Below, piece after piece: positions 18,146 to 24,740 of a stretch of 64,000 nucleotides of DNA (position 1 is the first letter of the stretch; every line of letters begins with the position of its first letter). The notes beneath the pieces were generated by a model. The model did no database searches, was not told the DNA's origin, and was given only the letters and a program-made list of their open reading frames with translations. Source of the DNA: Phycisphaera sp. (GTDB lineage: Bacteria > Planctomycetota > Phycisphaerae > Phycisphaerales > UBA1924). The translations under genes and the position numbers were made by a program. The stretch is from positions 1,669,205 through 1,733,204 of the forward strand of contig CP098402.1 in NCBI GenBank assembly GCA_025916675.1. The letters run 5' to 3'.

Positions 18146-19586
18146 GCAAGCCCCGGCCGCTGCCCGTCGCACAAACGCGGTGATCAGCCGCATCCCCTTG
18201 CGACTGCGCATCACCACCTGGGTTGTCGCGATCTTTAGCGTCGTGCAGGTCACGCTGTCCCTAATCATCATCCTCTACCAACGCGATAGCATCCAAGGCC
18301 GCGACGAGCAACGCCTTGTCGAGGCCGCGCAAGACATCACCGGCGAGATCGCCTCCGCCGAACCCGGTCAGACCGCCACCGACATCGCGTTAGAGAGCCC
18401 GCAGTTGCGTTGGTTCGGCCGCGTCGCCGCGATCGACACCAATGACGACGACCGGATCAACATCGCCGGCCCGTTCGCACCCGAGACCTTCGACCAGCTC
18501 CGACAAGCGGTCCGTTCCGGGCAGTTCGGTCTGGCCGGACAGCAGTCCTCGGGCCGCGCGGACGGCTTTTTTTTTGCGGCCCAACCGCTTGGGGAAGGCA
18601 AACGCTACATCCTGGCAGTGCCGATGGAAGAGGCCAACGCTCCCCTGCGGACCATCACGATGGCGCTCGTTGTGCTCTTGCCAGCAGGCATCGTTGCTTC
18701 GGGCGTTTCGGCGTGGTATGTCGCTGGCTTGGCCGTCCGTCCCATACGACAAGTCCAGCACTTCGCAGAAGAACTCTCTGCTGAGAATGTTGGTGGATCG
18801 TTGCAGATTGCCGACAAGTCGCCGGAACTCGAATCGCTCCAAGAAGAGTTGGGCCTCGCGATGCGCCGCATCTCGGCCGGCTACGACGCCCAAGCTCGGT
18901 TTCTGGCCAATATCTCGCATGAGATCAAGACACCCATCGCCGTGGTGCGCACCGAGGGAGAGGTGCTCTTAGCAGGTACGCCCAGCGACGAGGACTGGCG
19001 CGGCTTCGCACACAACACCGTCGAGGAGATGGATCGCCTCGGCCGCATGGTTGAGAGCTTCTTATTGCTCACACGCATCCGGCAAGGCAAGAGCACGGTC
19101 CAAGCCCAGCGTCACGCCGCCAACGACGTACTCATGGAAACCGTGGGGCATTGCCACGCCATGGCCCGCCAGTACTCGGTCAGACTCGAACCCATCCTTT
19201 ACCAGGATGAAGCAGACCTGCAGGTCGAAGGCAACCTCGACCTTCTCACGACCGCCCTGGGAAACCTTGTCCGCAACGCCATCCGATTCTCTCCGCGCGA
19301 CCTGGCCATCAAGATCTCCTGCGGGGTGCGCGGCAAGCGCGTCATCTTCCGGGTGCGTGACTACGGCCCGGGCGTGCCGCCCGAGGTGCTCGAGCACCTC
19401 TTCGAACCGTTTACACAAGGCAACAGCGAGAGGCAACTCGGCCGAGGCACCGGGCTCGGCCTCCAGATCGCCCACGGCATTGCCGAGTTGCACGATGGCG
19501 AGGTCCGCGTTCGCAACCTCAACCAGGGCTGCGAGTTCTCGCTCCGGCTGAGGATACCAGACCTGAACATTTCCCAGACAAGCTAA
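18126..19586 (+). CDS. Two-component sensor histidine kinase
   Basis: 486 aa. TM1 is at about 30-52, an extracytoplasmic sensor domain spans about 53-176, and TM2 is at about 177-200. A HAMP-like region follows (RPIRQVQHFAEELSA), then the HisKA domain with His265 in FLANISHEIKTPIAVVRTE. The HATPase domain has N-box LGNLVRNAIRFSP, G1 RDYGPGVPPE, F-box LFEPF and G2 RGTGLGLQIAHGI. Its start overlaps the regulator by 20 nt, so translation is coupled. The signal is unknown; the sensor domain matches no family I recognise. Confidence 0.94.
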   Translation: MPSRASEQAPAAARRTNAVISRIPLRLRITTWVVAIFSVVQVTLSLIIILYQRDSIQGRDEQRLVEAAQDITGEIASAEPGQTATDIALESPQLRWFGRVAAIDTNDDDRINIAGPFAPETFDQLRQAVRSGQFGLAGQQSSGRADGFFFAAQPLGEGKRYILAVPMEEANAPLRTITMALVVLLPAGIVASGVSAWYVAGLAVRPIRQVQHFAEELSAENVGGSLQIADKSPELESLQEELGLAMRRISAGYDAQARFLANISHEIKTPIAVVRTEGEVLLAGTPSDEDWRGFAHNTVEEMDRLGRMVESFLLLTRIRQGKSTVQAQRHAANDVLMETVGHCHAMARQYSVRLEPILYQDEADLQVEGNLDLLTTALGNLVRNAIRFSPRDLAIKISCGVRGKRVIFRVRDYGPGVPPEVLEHLFEPFTQGNSERQLGRGTGLGLQIAHGIAELHDGEVRVRNLNQGCEFSLRLRIPDLNISQTS

Positions 19587-19587
19587 A

Positions 19588-19869
19588 ATGAAACCGCTTT
19601 CACCTGATCTTCAGGACGTTGTCAATGCTACAGCCGAATGTGCTGGCATGATCCGATGTGTCTGCATTCCGATCCTCTTGGCCGCAGCGGTCGGATCTGG
19701 TTACATCGCCGTCATCGCGCCAGGTCCTTCGAGTCCACCGCTGGTCGACATTGTGTTCATCGCCAGCGTACTTTCGTTTCTCGCAATGCTAGTGTCCGTG
19801 CTGGGTGACCAACTCAAGCACACCACGGGCCGGCACCCGGCCCACACAGATAGGAGCAGCCCAAAGTGA
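19588..19869 (+). CDS. Small hypothetical membrane protein
   Basis: 93 aa with two predicted hydrophobic segments (about 24-45, CVCIPILLAAAVGSGYIAVI, and 52-71, VDIVFIASVLSFLAMLVSVL) and a polar C-terminus. The ATG is one base after the kinase stop, so it is probably translated with the two-component operon. Its stop forms a GTGA overlap with the YqaE gene. No family recognised. Confidence 0.6.
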   Translation: MKPLSPDLQDVVNATAECAGMIRCVCIPILLAAAVGSGYIAVIAPGPSSPPLVDIVFIASVLSFLAMLVSVLGDQLKHTTGRHPAHTDRSSPK

Positions 19870-20036
19870 TCGTTGTCAAGATTATCCTGGCCATCTTCCT
19901 CCCTCCCGTCGCCGCATTCCTTCAGGTTGGCTTGGGCCTGCACTTCTGGTTGAACATCCTGCTCACTCTCATGTTCGGGCTTCCGGGCATGATCCACGCG
20001 CTGTGGCTGGTCGCGACCGACAAGGCACCCGCCTGA
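19866..20036 (+). CDS. yqaE: YqaE/Pmp3-family small membrane protein
   Basis: 56 aa, GTG start. The sequence matches the UPF0057/Pmp3 pattern: an initial hydrophobic helix with ILAIFLPPVAAFL, then VGLG-x-x-FWLNILLTL and LPGMIHALW. The family comprises two-helix proteolipids linked to salt, cold and membrane stress. The GTG sits in a GTGA overlap with the previous stop (19866-19869), and the gene is easily missed because of its size and start codon. It is co-directional with and close behind the sensor kinase, suggesting an envelope-stress output (inference). Confidence 0.88.
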   Translation: MIVVKIILAIFLPPVAAFLQVGLGLHFWLNILLTLMFGLPGMIHALWLVATDKAPA

Positions 20037-20068
20037 TCCTGACACGAGCCCAGACAAGGATTCCATTT

Positions 20069-20407
20069 GTGACTACGCAAGCCAATCCTCCCGATGCGGA
20101 ACGCCAGCCAGAGCATTCGCAAGACGAAGCCCACGCCCAGCCGCCACCCACGGCCGACCCAGACGCCCGGCGCATCGCCGAGGTCTCACCCGAGGGCATC
20201 CCGGCAGATCCGAAGACCGACCGCCGCACGATCGGCAGGATCCTCACCGGCTCATTCCTCGTCGTGGCGATCGTTTCCGTGCTGTTGGCGATCTTCGTGA
20301 ACCCGTGGATCGGGCTTATCTGTGGCGTGCTCGCCGTGCTGCTGATGCTCATCAATCCCGTTCTCTGGGCGTCCCTCTCGCGGATGAAGGAGCGCGAGAA
20401 CATCTAG
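20069..20407 (+). CDS. Hypothetical membrane protein with acidic/Pro-rich N-terminus
   Basis: 112 aa from a GTG at 20069 that has AAGGA 8 nt upstream. The first 50 residues are hydrophilic and Pro/Asp/Glu-rich. Two hydrophobic helices (about 58-78 and 79-102, FLVVAIVSVLLAIFV and GLICGVLAVLLMLI) precede a short basic tail. Last gene of the two-component/small-membrane-protein run. It ends convergently with the minus-strand gene, the two stops sharing the palindrome CTAG (20404-20407). No family recognised. Confidence 0.6.
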   Translation: MTTQANPPDAERQPEHSQDEAHAQPPPTADPDARRIAEVSPEGIPADPKTDRRTIGRILTGSFLVVAIVSVLLAIFVNPWIGLICGVLAVLLMLINPVLWASLSRMKERENI

Positions 20408-20892
20408 GCCTGTGGTTGATCGGCGGCGTTGCCGTTGTCGAGCACCGGCTTGCGCCAGCCCCAGTCGGCATCCTTCTCCAGCCGCGTCGAGCTCTGCCGG
20501 ATGCACCGCCGGCATATGACCGCCCCATCGCCCCGATCACCCGTGGGCACGGGGCTCTGCCAGCCGGGCTCGTCGCGCTGCTCCAGGCACATGGTGCAGG
20601 TCGCCCCTTCGGGCATCGAGCTCTGTTGCAGCAGCACGACCTCGGTGAACGCGATCGTCAGGGCATCGCCGCAGATCAGGCTGCCCTGGTGGCCCTCGAC
20701 CAACGGGAAGCTGCCGTCCCACGTCCGGCCCGTGTAGTCGCAGATGAAGTCGGACGGCTGCATGTCCATCGGATTGGCGCCTTGGCGGTGCATGGGCCAT
20801 TCTACGAACGCTGCCACGATTGTCGCCCATATGATCGTCCATGCCACGCGATACGGCCCCGGCCTCTTCTTCTTCCGACGCATCCACCCCAT
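20404..20892 (-). CDS. Hypothetical membrane-anchored zinc-knuckle protein
   Basis: 162 aa. A basic N-terminus (RRKKKR) and hydrophobic helix at about 16-32 are followed by a cytoplasmic-looking domain with six cysteines: Cys51, Cys74, CTMC at 99-102 and CRRC at 127-130. The two CxxC pairs could form a zinc ribbon. The assigned start overlaps the divergent nadK start by 52 bp; an ATG at residue 34 would remove both overlap and helix. No family recognised. Confidence 0.6.
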   Translation of the reverse strand: MGWMRRKKKRPGPYRVAWTIIWATIVAAFVEWPMHRQGANPMDMQPSDFICDYTGRTWDGSFPLVEGHQGSLICGDALTIAFTEVVLLQQSSMPEGATCTMCLEQRDEPGWQSPVPTGDRGDGAVICRRCIRQSSTRLEKDADWGWRKPVLDNGNAADQPQA

Positions 20893-21779
20893 CGCCAGCC
20901 CGGAACGCCCTGACTCGTGTCGCCCTGGTGGTCAACACCGGCAAGCCCGAGGCCGTCGACGCCGCCAAGGCCGTCCGCCGCGACATCGAGGCTCACGCCA
21001 CGCTGGTCGGCGAGTTCGATTGCTCCGACGGAGGTCGGTGCCTGGGTGATGACGCCGATCTGGCCATCGTGCTGGGCGGCGACGGGACGATCCTGGGCCT
21101 GGCCCGCCACGCGCTCGAGGCCGGCGTGCCCGTGCTGGGCATCAACTTCGGCAAGCTCGGGTTCCTGGCCGAATTCGACGCCGGGGCCTTCCACCGGCAT
21201 GCGACTCGATTGCTCACCGGCCACTCGACGATCCGCGAGGTGGCCGCCCTGGACGCTCGCGTGCTCCGTGATGGCACCGAGATTGGGCGTCAGGCCGCCA
21301 TCAACGACGTGGCGATCTGTAACGGCGCGCCGTTCCGCATGATCGAATTGGGCCTGCAGATCGACGGCGCGCCCACGGAGAGCGCCCCTCGCGTCGCGGG
21401 CGACGGCCTGATCATCGCCACCCCCACCGGCAGCACGGCGTACAACTCGGCCGCCGGCGGCCCGATCCTCGAACCCACGCTCGCCGCGATGGTCGTGACG
21501 CCGATCGCCGCCCACTCGCTGAGCTTCCGCCCCATCGTCGTGCCCGGGTCGAGTTGCATCGAGGTCGTCGCCCACCGCGTCAACCGCGCCGAGGGCCACG
21601 ACCCGAGCGCCGGCACCTGCGCCGTGGTCGACGGCCAGCACACGATCCCGCTGGAAATGGGTGACACCGTGCGCATCACCGTCGGCGAGCGGCCGCTGCG
21701 TCTGGTCGTCAACCCCGAGCGGAGCTACTGGCAGACGCTGATCCACAAGCTGCGCTGGGCCAGCACGCCGGGCGGGTGA
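20841..21779 (+). CDS. nadK: NAD kinase
   Basis: 312 aa; phosphorylates NAD to NADP. The GGDGT nucleotide-binding motif is at 79-83, followed by GVPVLGINFGKLGFL. The NDVAICNGAPFRMIEL segment is the family N-D motif, and GDGLIIATPTGSTAYNSAAGGP is the conserved glycine-rich loop. C-terminal features are VVPGSSCIEV and VDGQHTIPLEMGD. The first 24 residues (Ser/Ala/Pro-rich) are not conserved and overlap the divergent gene at 20404-20892, so the true start could lie slightly downstream, though no better start codon is seen before VALVVNTGK. Confidence 0.93.
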   Translation: MPRDTAPASSSSDASTPSPARNALTRVALVVNTGKPEAVDAAKAVRRDIEAHATLVGEFDCSDGGRCLGDDADLAIVLGGDGTILGLARHALEAGVPVLGINFGKLGFLAEFDAGAFHRHATRLLTGHSTIREVAALDARVLRDGTEIGRQAAINDVAICNGAPFRMIELGLQIDGAPTESAPRVAGDGLIIATPTGSTAYNSAAGGPILEPTLAAMVVTPIAAHSLSFRPIVVPGSSCIEVVAHRVNRAEGHDPSAGTCAVVDGQHTIPLEMGDTVRITVGERPLRLVVNPERSYWQTLIHKLRWASTPGG

Positions 21780-21841
21780 CATCGCTCGGGGTCATTCTTG
21801 GCGGCCCACCATGGTGGGTTGCCCCTGCACCGAGTGCCCCG

Positions 21842-22639
21842 TTAGCCCTGCACGGCATGCCCGGCCCACGCCGCCAACACACCGGCGACCAGCTCGGCGT
21901 CGGCCTTCTTGGTCAGCAGGTGGTCGGCCTTATCCAGGCTCACGAAGCTCTTGGGGTGGCGGGCCCAGCCGTAGATGGTCGCGGCGTTGTCGATGCCGAC
22001 GATCGTGTCCACCGGCGAGTGGAAGATCATCAGGGCCCGGCCCAGGCGTGACAGGTTCTCGATGTTCGCCTTGGGGTCTTGGGCGCTCAGGTCGTCAACC
22101 AGCCCCGCTTCAACGCGGAACGGCCGCCCGCCGATCGACACCTCGGCCGACCCTTCTCTGCGGATCGTGTCCAGCTGGCTCCCGAAGAGCGCGGTGACGT
22201 GCTGGGGGTCGGCCGGCGCGCCGATCGTCGCGACCGCGCGCACGCCCGCGAGGGGGTCACGCGGTTCGCCCTGAGCATCACTCCCGCCGAGCGCCAGCAC
22301 CGCCGCACCGCCCAAACTGTGCCCGATGAGCAGGCCGGGCGGGCCGCGGTTCTCTCGCAGCCACGCGCACGCGGCCCGCAGGTCGCCGAGGTTCCCCGAG
22401 AACGTCGACTCGCCGAACTCGCCGCCGCTGTCGCCCAGGCCCGTGAAGTCGATCCGCAGCACGCCGATACCACGAAACGCCAGGGCACGCCCGATGCGCG
22501 CGGCGGCGATGGAATCCTTCGAGCAGGTGAAGCAGTGGGCGAAGACGGCGTAGCCGAGGGCATCACCTTCGGGCTCATCGAGCTTGGCGGCCAGCGCGTG
22601 TCCGCTCGAGCAATCGATGGTGAGGCTGGTGGTGGGCAT
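21842..22639 (-). CDS. Alpha/beta hydrolase (the hydrolase half of hydrolase-OsmC proteins)
   Basis: 265 aa. It shows the pattern I know from the N-terminal half of bifunctional alpha/beta hydrolase-OsmC proteins: VFAHCFTCSKDSIAAARIGRAL, VLRIDFTGLGDSGGEF and the nucleophile elbow GHSLGG near residue 105. The catalytic acid and His are plausibly in the C-terminal segments HSPVDTIVG and KADHLL. The gene ends at 21842 and no OsmC domain follows in any nearby frame. SD GGAG lies 8 nt before the ATG at 22639. Substrate unknown. Convergent with nadK (62-bp gap). Confidence 0.82.
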   Translation of the reverse strand: MPTTSLTIDCSSGHALAAKLDEPEGDALGYAVFAHCFTCSKDSIAAARIGRALAFRGIGVLRIDFTGLGDSGGEFGESTFSGNLGDLRAACAWLRENRGPPGLLIGHSLGGAAVLALGGSDAQGEPRDPLAGVRAVATIGAPADPQHVTALFGSQLDTIRREGSAEVSIGGRPFRVEAGLVDDLSAQDPKANIENLSRLGRALMIFHSPVDTIVGIDNAATIYGWARHPKSFVSLDKADHLLTKKADAELVAGVLAAWAGHAVQG

Positions 22640-22757
22640 GGCGTGGCTCTCCGCGTCTTCCGGGGCTTGATTCTGACTGGGCCAGACTAGCCTCACGGCC
22701 GCCCGGTCTATTCCGCCCACGCACGAGTCGATGCCACCCAGCCCGCTGCGGGACCAA

Positions 22758-24740
22758 TCACCTTGAGATCTTCAGCCGAAGCTCCAGCCACAACACAAAG
22801 AGCGTGGCAATGAGCACTGCCGCGATGGCGACCGGCGTTGTCCAGTCGGGGCCAGACTCGGAAATCAACGCCCGCGCCAGAACGAGCACCGAGGGGACGA
22901 CCACGATGTAGACTCGCAGACCCAGGTTGCGGAGCGGATCACGCACCACGCGGACCACTTCACCGGTGTCGATTCTCAGCCGCTGCCGGGCGTCGAGGTC
23001 AAGGTAGATCACCGGTAATTCCGAGTCGGTGGACATCCGCCGCACGCGCCGCATGTCGGGGCGCAGCAGGTGGGCCAGGAACCACTGGGGCATGCGCTCC
23101 TGCTGCACCTTCCGCCGGCGGGCCTGGGCATCGGTCATCTCCACGGCTCGCAGCCCCACGCGGACGCCGTCCGCACTGACAACCTTGATGTGGTCGCCCG
23201 GGCCGACGCCAATGACATCGAACACCTCTCTGGCCATACGGCACAGGCCGATTTCCATGTCCACGGGCGTGGCAAAATCGACGCGCATGAGCACGGGTTG
23301 CGAACCCACCGCCCATTCCAACCGGCCGCCCAGCCACGTGGCCATCCGTCGTGCGAGCCTCGCGACCGGCGGCCCGCCGGCCTGACGCTCATGGCGGGCA
23401 CCGCGTGGGGCGTACTCGGGTCGCGCGCCAAGCTCTGGGGCGAAACCCACCACGTCTCCGGTGTTGACGCCGAGGCCTACGCGGATCTTCTCATCGAGCG
23501 CTAACGCATGAGCGGCCACCGGGCAACCCCGGAGCCTCGGGGGGCCGACTTCCTCGGACGGCACGGACGGATCGATCGCCCGCTCGCCCAGCAACACCGC
23601 CGGGACACGCAAACGCGCGACCGGCGAGGGTCGGCTCCCACCGTCTTCTTTCGGCGATGCGGGCACGAATAGGTAGCGACGCGGACTCCCGTCCTCGCGA
23701 AGGTCCAGGTGCACACGATCAATGACCGAGCGAGACGTGACGAACAGATCACCCTCTTCAAGGCCGATCGGATCGACCCCGGCCAGTGCGGGGTGCCGGC
23801 GTAAGCACGCGATAAACTCACGCCGAGATCCGGACCGGTCGCGCGTCCGCTCAACGACGGCGTAGTGGCCGCTCGGTGCCGGCGGGCCATTCCGAGCTCG
23901 CGCCGCCTGGATGAGTCCGAGCACGTCCGCGTCCGGACCCGAAACCGGCTTGTGCGTTGGATCGATCCCAGTACAAAGAGCATCACTCAAATAAGCAGCA
24001 AGCTCAAGATCGCCGAGATGCTCGCCGTAGGTCTCGAGCAACCCGGCGATCACCGTACACAGGTAAGGCTCGCTGGGCGGCTTGAAGGCCGGGTCGACCG
24101 ACTCGGGCGATCCGGTGAATGTATAGATCGGCTCGTTCCCCGATTGCGGGTTGCTGCCGAGGAAGAGGCAAAGGTTGTACAGCGCCCCGTCGGACAAGTC
24201 GACCACGCCGTTCTTGTGGAGCGGCCCGCGTCGGTCGCCCAGCGCGTTCGCGGGATCGATGTCGACCCCGGAAATGGAGTTTTCCCCTCGCAGCACGCAG
24301 GCAAATTGTTGCCGCGTGATGCGATACATCCGCGCGAGGGCTCGCCGTGTAATCGGGTACCCATCGGGATACACCTCTCGCATGCGTCCGCTGGTCGTCT
24401 CGAATCCACCGGTGCGCATCACTTCGGGGAGTGCCAAGAAGCAAACCCCTCCGCCTTGCCAGGTATCGGCCTGGTGCGCGAAACTAAGCGGATACGGCAA
24501 CTGGATGGGGCGGCTCTCCGTAGGCGGACTGGTGTCCACACAAGGCGGGTGCTCGTGAGAGGCGCCTGCGGGCGTACCGCCGCGCAGGTAACACATGAAC
24601 CGTTCGAGATTCATATTCGAGCCGTAGCAGGCGTACCAGACATAGTCGGCGTCGGACGCCGACGAGCCCTCATGGGGAAGGTCAAAGGCCGCCTTTGGTC
24701 CGGGCTGATCCTCAGTCATTGACGTATTCTTGCCATTCAT
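22758..24740 (-). CDS. GGCT-like domain protein with DPBB-like repeats and two C-terminal TM helices
   Basis: 660 aa. The N-terminal 30-230 region has the gamma-glutamylcyclotransferase-fold signature VWYACYGSNMNLERF (YGSN at 39-42), with LPYPLSFAHQADTWQGGGVCFL and SGRM..Y.ITRQQF. The middle has three G-D/E-x-V segments (VNTGDVVGFAPE, VGPGDHIKVVSADG, IDTGEVVRVVRD) that resemble double-psi beta-barrel or Cdc48-N-like modules. Two TM helices occupy about 605-625 and 635-655. Start 24740 overlaps the DUF2339 stop (ATGA), so it is the second gene of an operon. Catalytic activity is uncertain; the GGCT acid was not located. Confidence 0.62.
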   Translation of the reverse strand: MNGKNTSMTEDQPGPKAAFDLPHEGSSASDADYVWYACYGSNMNLERFMCYLRGGTPAGASHEHPPCVDTSPPTESRPIQLPYPLSFAHQADTWQGGGVCFLALPEVMRTGGFETTSGRMREVYPDGYPITRRALARMYRITRQQFACVLRGENSISGVDIDPANALGDRRGPLHKNGVVDLSDGALYNLCLFLGSNPQSGNEPIYTFTGSPESVDPAFKPPSEPYLCTVIAGLLETYGEHLGDLELAAYLSDALCTGIDPTHKPVSGPDADVLGLIQAARARNGPPAPSGHYAVVERTRDRSGSRREFIACLRRHPALAGVDPIGLEEGDLFVTSRSVIDRVHLDLREDGSPRRYLFVPASPKEDGGSRPSPVARLRVPAVLLGERAIDPSVPSEEVGPPRLRGCPVAAHALALDEKIRVGLGVNTGDVVGFAPELGARPEYAPRGARHERQAGGPPVARLARRMATWLGGRLEWAVGSQPVLMRVDFATPVDMEIGLCRMAREVFDVIGVGPGDHIKVVSADGVRVGLRAVEMTDAQARRRKVQQERMPQWFLAHLLRPDMRRVRRMSTDSELPVIYLDLDARQRLRIDTGEVVRVVRDPLRNLGLRVYIVVVPSVLVLARALISESGPDWTTPVAIAAVLIATLFVLWLELRLKISR

